DNA from: Pseudomonadota bacterium
GTDB lineage: Bacteria > Pseudomonadota > Gammaproteobacteria > Steroidobacterales > Steroidobacteraceae
Length of the DNA: 64,000 nt
Reading direction: 5' to 3'
Assembly: GCA_023433705.1 (NCBI GenBank)
Contig: JAEYUC010000014.1
Location: 124,001 to 188,000, forward strand
The notes under the pieces: model-generated
What the model was told of the DNA's origin: nothing
Database searches by the model: none
Seen by the model: only the letters and a program-made list of their open reading frames with translations
Position numbers and translations under genes: made by a program
Shown here: positions 63,134 to 64,000 of the stretch, piece by piece
Layout of the letters: the number at the start of each line of letters is the position of its first letter
How positions within the stretch are numbered: the stretch's first letter is position 1

Positions 63134-63255
63134 GAGTTGGCTCCTGAGAAACTTTTATGTGTGCGGAGACCCTCCGGTCGCGGATCCCCTCGTCGTTTGA
63201 TCGGTAGGTTACGCTTGGGCCCCAAAAGGTGGCAAGCCACGCAGCGCGGGCCTAA

Positions 63256-63903
63256 GTGTTGGTTAGAAAGGCGAAAAGTCGCGGCAAGGTAGGGATTGCC
63301 GCGAGCGGAAATGACGCGGGTCGTGGTGCGGCAAAACGCGCGGCACAGTCGCGCGTCCTGCGCATCATCGGCGGTCGTCACCGTGGCAGGCGTCTTCAAT
63401 TCCCGGCCGGCGTCGAGATTCGTCCGACACCGGACCGGGTGCGGGAAACCCTGTTCAACTGGCTGCAGCCGCGGATCGCCGGCGCACGGGTGCTCGACCT
63501 GTTCGCGGGATCGGGCGCGCTGGGTCTCGAAGCGCTGTCGCGCGGCGCCGCGCACGTGTCGTTCGTCGAACGCAGCCGCCGGGCCGCCGACGCCATCGAA
63601 GCCGTCGCGCGCGACTGGCGGGAAACTTCGCTGTCCGTGATCGGCGCGGATGCCCTTCACTGGCTCGAGCGGCGAACATCCGCGGACCCGCCGTTCGACA
63701 TCGTCTTCCTCGATCCGCCCTACGACGCGGACCTGTTGTCCGCGGCCGCGGCCGCACTCGCGCGCTCTGGCGCGCTGGCGCCCGATGCGCGCATCTACCT
63801 CGAGCGCCGCGCGCGCGACGAGTTGCCCGCGCTGCCGGAGGCCTGGAAGGAGCTGCGCGCGGGGCGGGCGGGCGAGGTCGGGTATCATCTGTTCGCAACA
63901 TGA
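63256..63903 (+). CDS. rsmD: 16S rRNA (guanine(966)-N(2))-methyltransferase
   Basis: 215 residues from the GTG at 63256, with a basic extra N-terminus of about 30 residues. The core starts VLRIIGGRHRGRRLQFPAGV, then RPTPDRVRETLFNWLQPRI, the SAM site VLDLFAGSGALGLEALSRGA and the catalytic FLDPPYDADL. It methylates G966 in 16S rRNA. Its stop overlaps the coaD start, the usual gammaproteobacterial pairing. The gap 63134-63255 shows no gene. Confidence 0.93.
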   Translation: MLVRKAKSRGKVGIAASGNDAGRGAAKRAAQSRVLRIIGGRHRGRRLQFPAGVEIRPTPDRVRETLFNWLQPRIAGARVLDLFAGSGALGLEALSRGAAHVSFVERSRRAADAIEAVARDWRETSLSVIGADALHWLERRTSADPPFDIVFLDPPYDADLLSAAAAALARSGALAPDARIYLERRARDELPALPEAWKELRAGRAGEVGYHLFAT

Positions 63904-64000
63904 AACGCAGCGCCGTATACCCAGGGACCTTCGACCCCATCACCAACGGACACCAGGACCTGGTGCGCCGCGCCGCGAGCGTGTTCGAACGCGTCATCGT
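63900..64000 (+). CDS. coaD: Phosphopantetheine adenylyltransferase, N-terminal part
   Basis: The first 33 codons are visible (MKRSAVYPGTFDPITNGHQD, then LVRRAASVFERVI). The nucleotidyltransferase motif TNGH and the YPGTFDP loop identify CoaD, which makes dephospho-CoA from 4'-phosphopantetheine and ATP. The gene is cut by the window end. ATG overlaps the rsmD stop codon by 3 nt, so the two are translated together. Confidence 0.95.
   Translation, partial: MKRSAVYPGTFDPITNGHQDLVRRAASVFERVI

Overview
The window is a contiguous stretch of high-GC chromosomal DNA from a gammaproteobacterium. The gene order ftsY-ftsE-ftsX-rpoH, the rsmD-coaD overlap, gltB-gltD, a VolA/Pla-1-type lipase and a PdsS/PdsR two-component pair all fit that class. 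The strong GC bias, secreted C-terminal sorting-signal proteins and many single-gene transcription units suggest the Steroidobacteraceae/Nevskiales area. That placement is inference from gene content, not from a marker comparison. There are no transposases, integrases, phage genes, CRISPR arrays, rRNAs or tRNAs. The accessory layer consists of REP-like palindromes, surface and secreted proteins, and non-coding RNA candidates.

Layout. Positions 1-3456: three tandem paralogous secreted gluzincin-like proteins on the minus strand, the last cut by the window edge. 3497-10671: an EamA exporter, then glutamate synthase gltB-gltD behind a good sigma-70 promoter and a hairpin-rich leader. 10675-17432: a legumain-type C13 peptidase, a TetA-like efflux pump, a sigma/anti-sigma fusion protein and a 1025-residue DUF11 surface protein. 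17433-17786: no protein gene, but a near-perfect sigma-54 promoter followed about 100 nt later by an intrinsic terminator, which is a small-RNA candidate. 17787-33139: small secreted proteins, an alanine/sodium symporter with a YjdF-like membrane protein, a giant DUF3857/transglutaminase/TPR protein, a MazG-like pyrophosphohydrolase, a NYN protein with a frameshifted tail, a DUF481 porin-like protein, a beta-lactamase-like lipoprotein, aquaporin Z and an MFS transporter.

Positions 33222-45017: LemA with DUF2207, microproteins, a GH5 mannanase-like enzyme, a hybrid sensor kinase, an SMP-30-like propeller, a TIGR02466 protein, and an alpha/beta hydrolase-rhomboid pair. 44787-45161: a roughly 375-nt highly structured RNA candidate on the minus strand with its own promoter and terminator. 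45281-52471: PdsS/PdsR, coupled microproteins, an orphan ExbD, an L7/L12-like membrane peptide, a GST and a Gly-rich C-terminal-signal beta-propeller. 52468-56861: glutaryl-CoA dehydrogenase, a DUF962 protein, a thioesterase-like protein, an OmpA lipoprotein, a methyltransferase and a PEP-CTERM protein. 57106-64000: rpoH with a CIRCE-like operator, ftsX, ftsE, ftsY, a lipase lipoprotein, rsmD and the start of coaD.

The most interesting signals are the 375-nt RNA with three hairpins sharing the loop AAGAAA, the sigma-54-driven small RNA candidate, the fused ECF sigma/anti-sigma protein, REP palindromes that supply the C-terminal codons of unrelated proteins, and a CIRCE element in front of rpoH. 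Many genes have a better start downstream of the longest open frame; the choices are explained in the entries.
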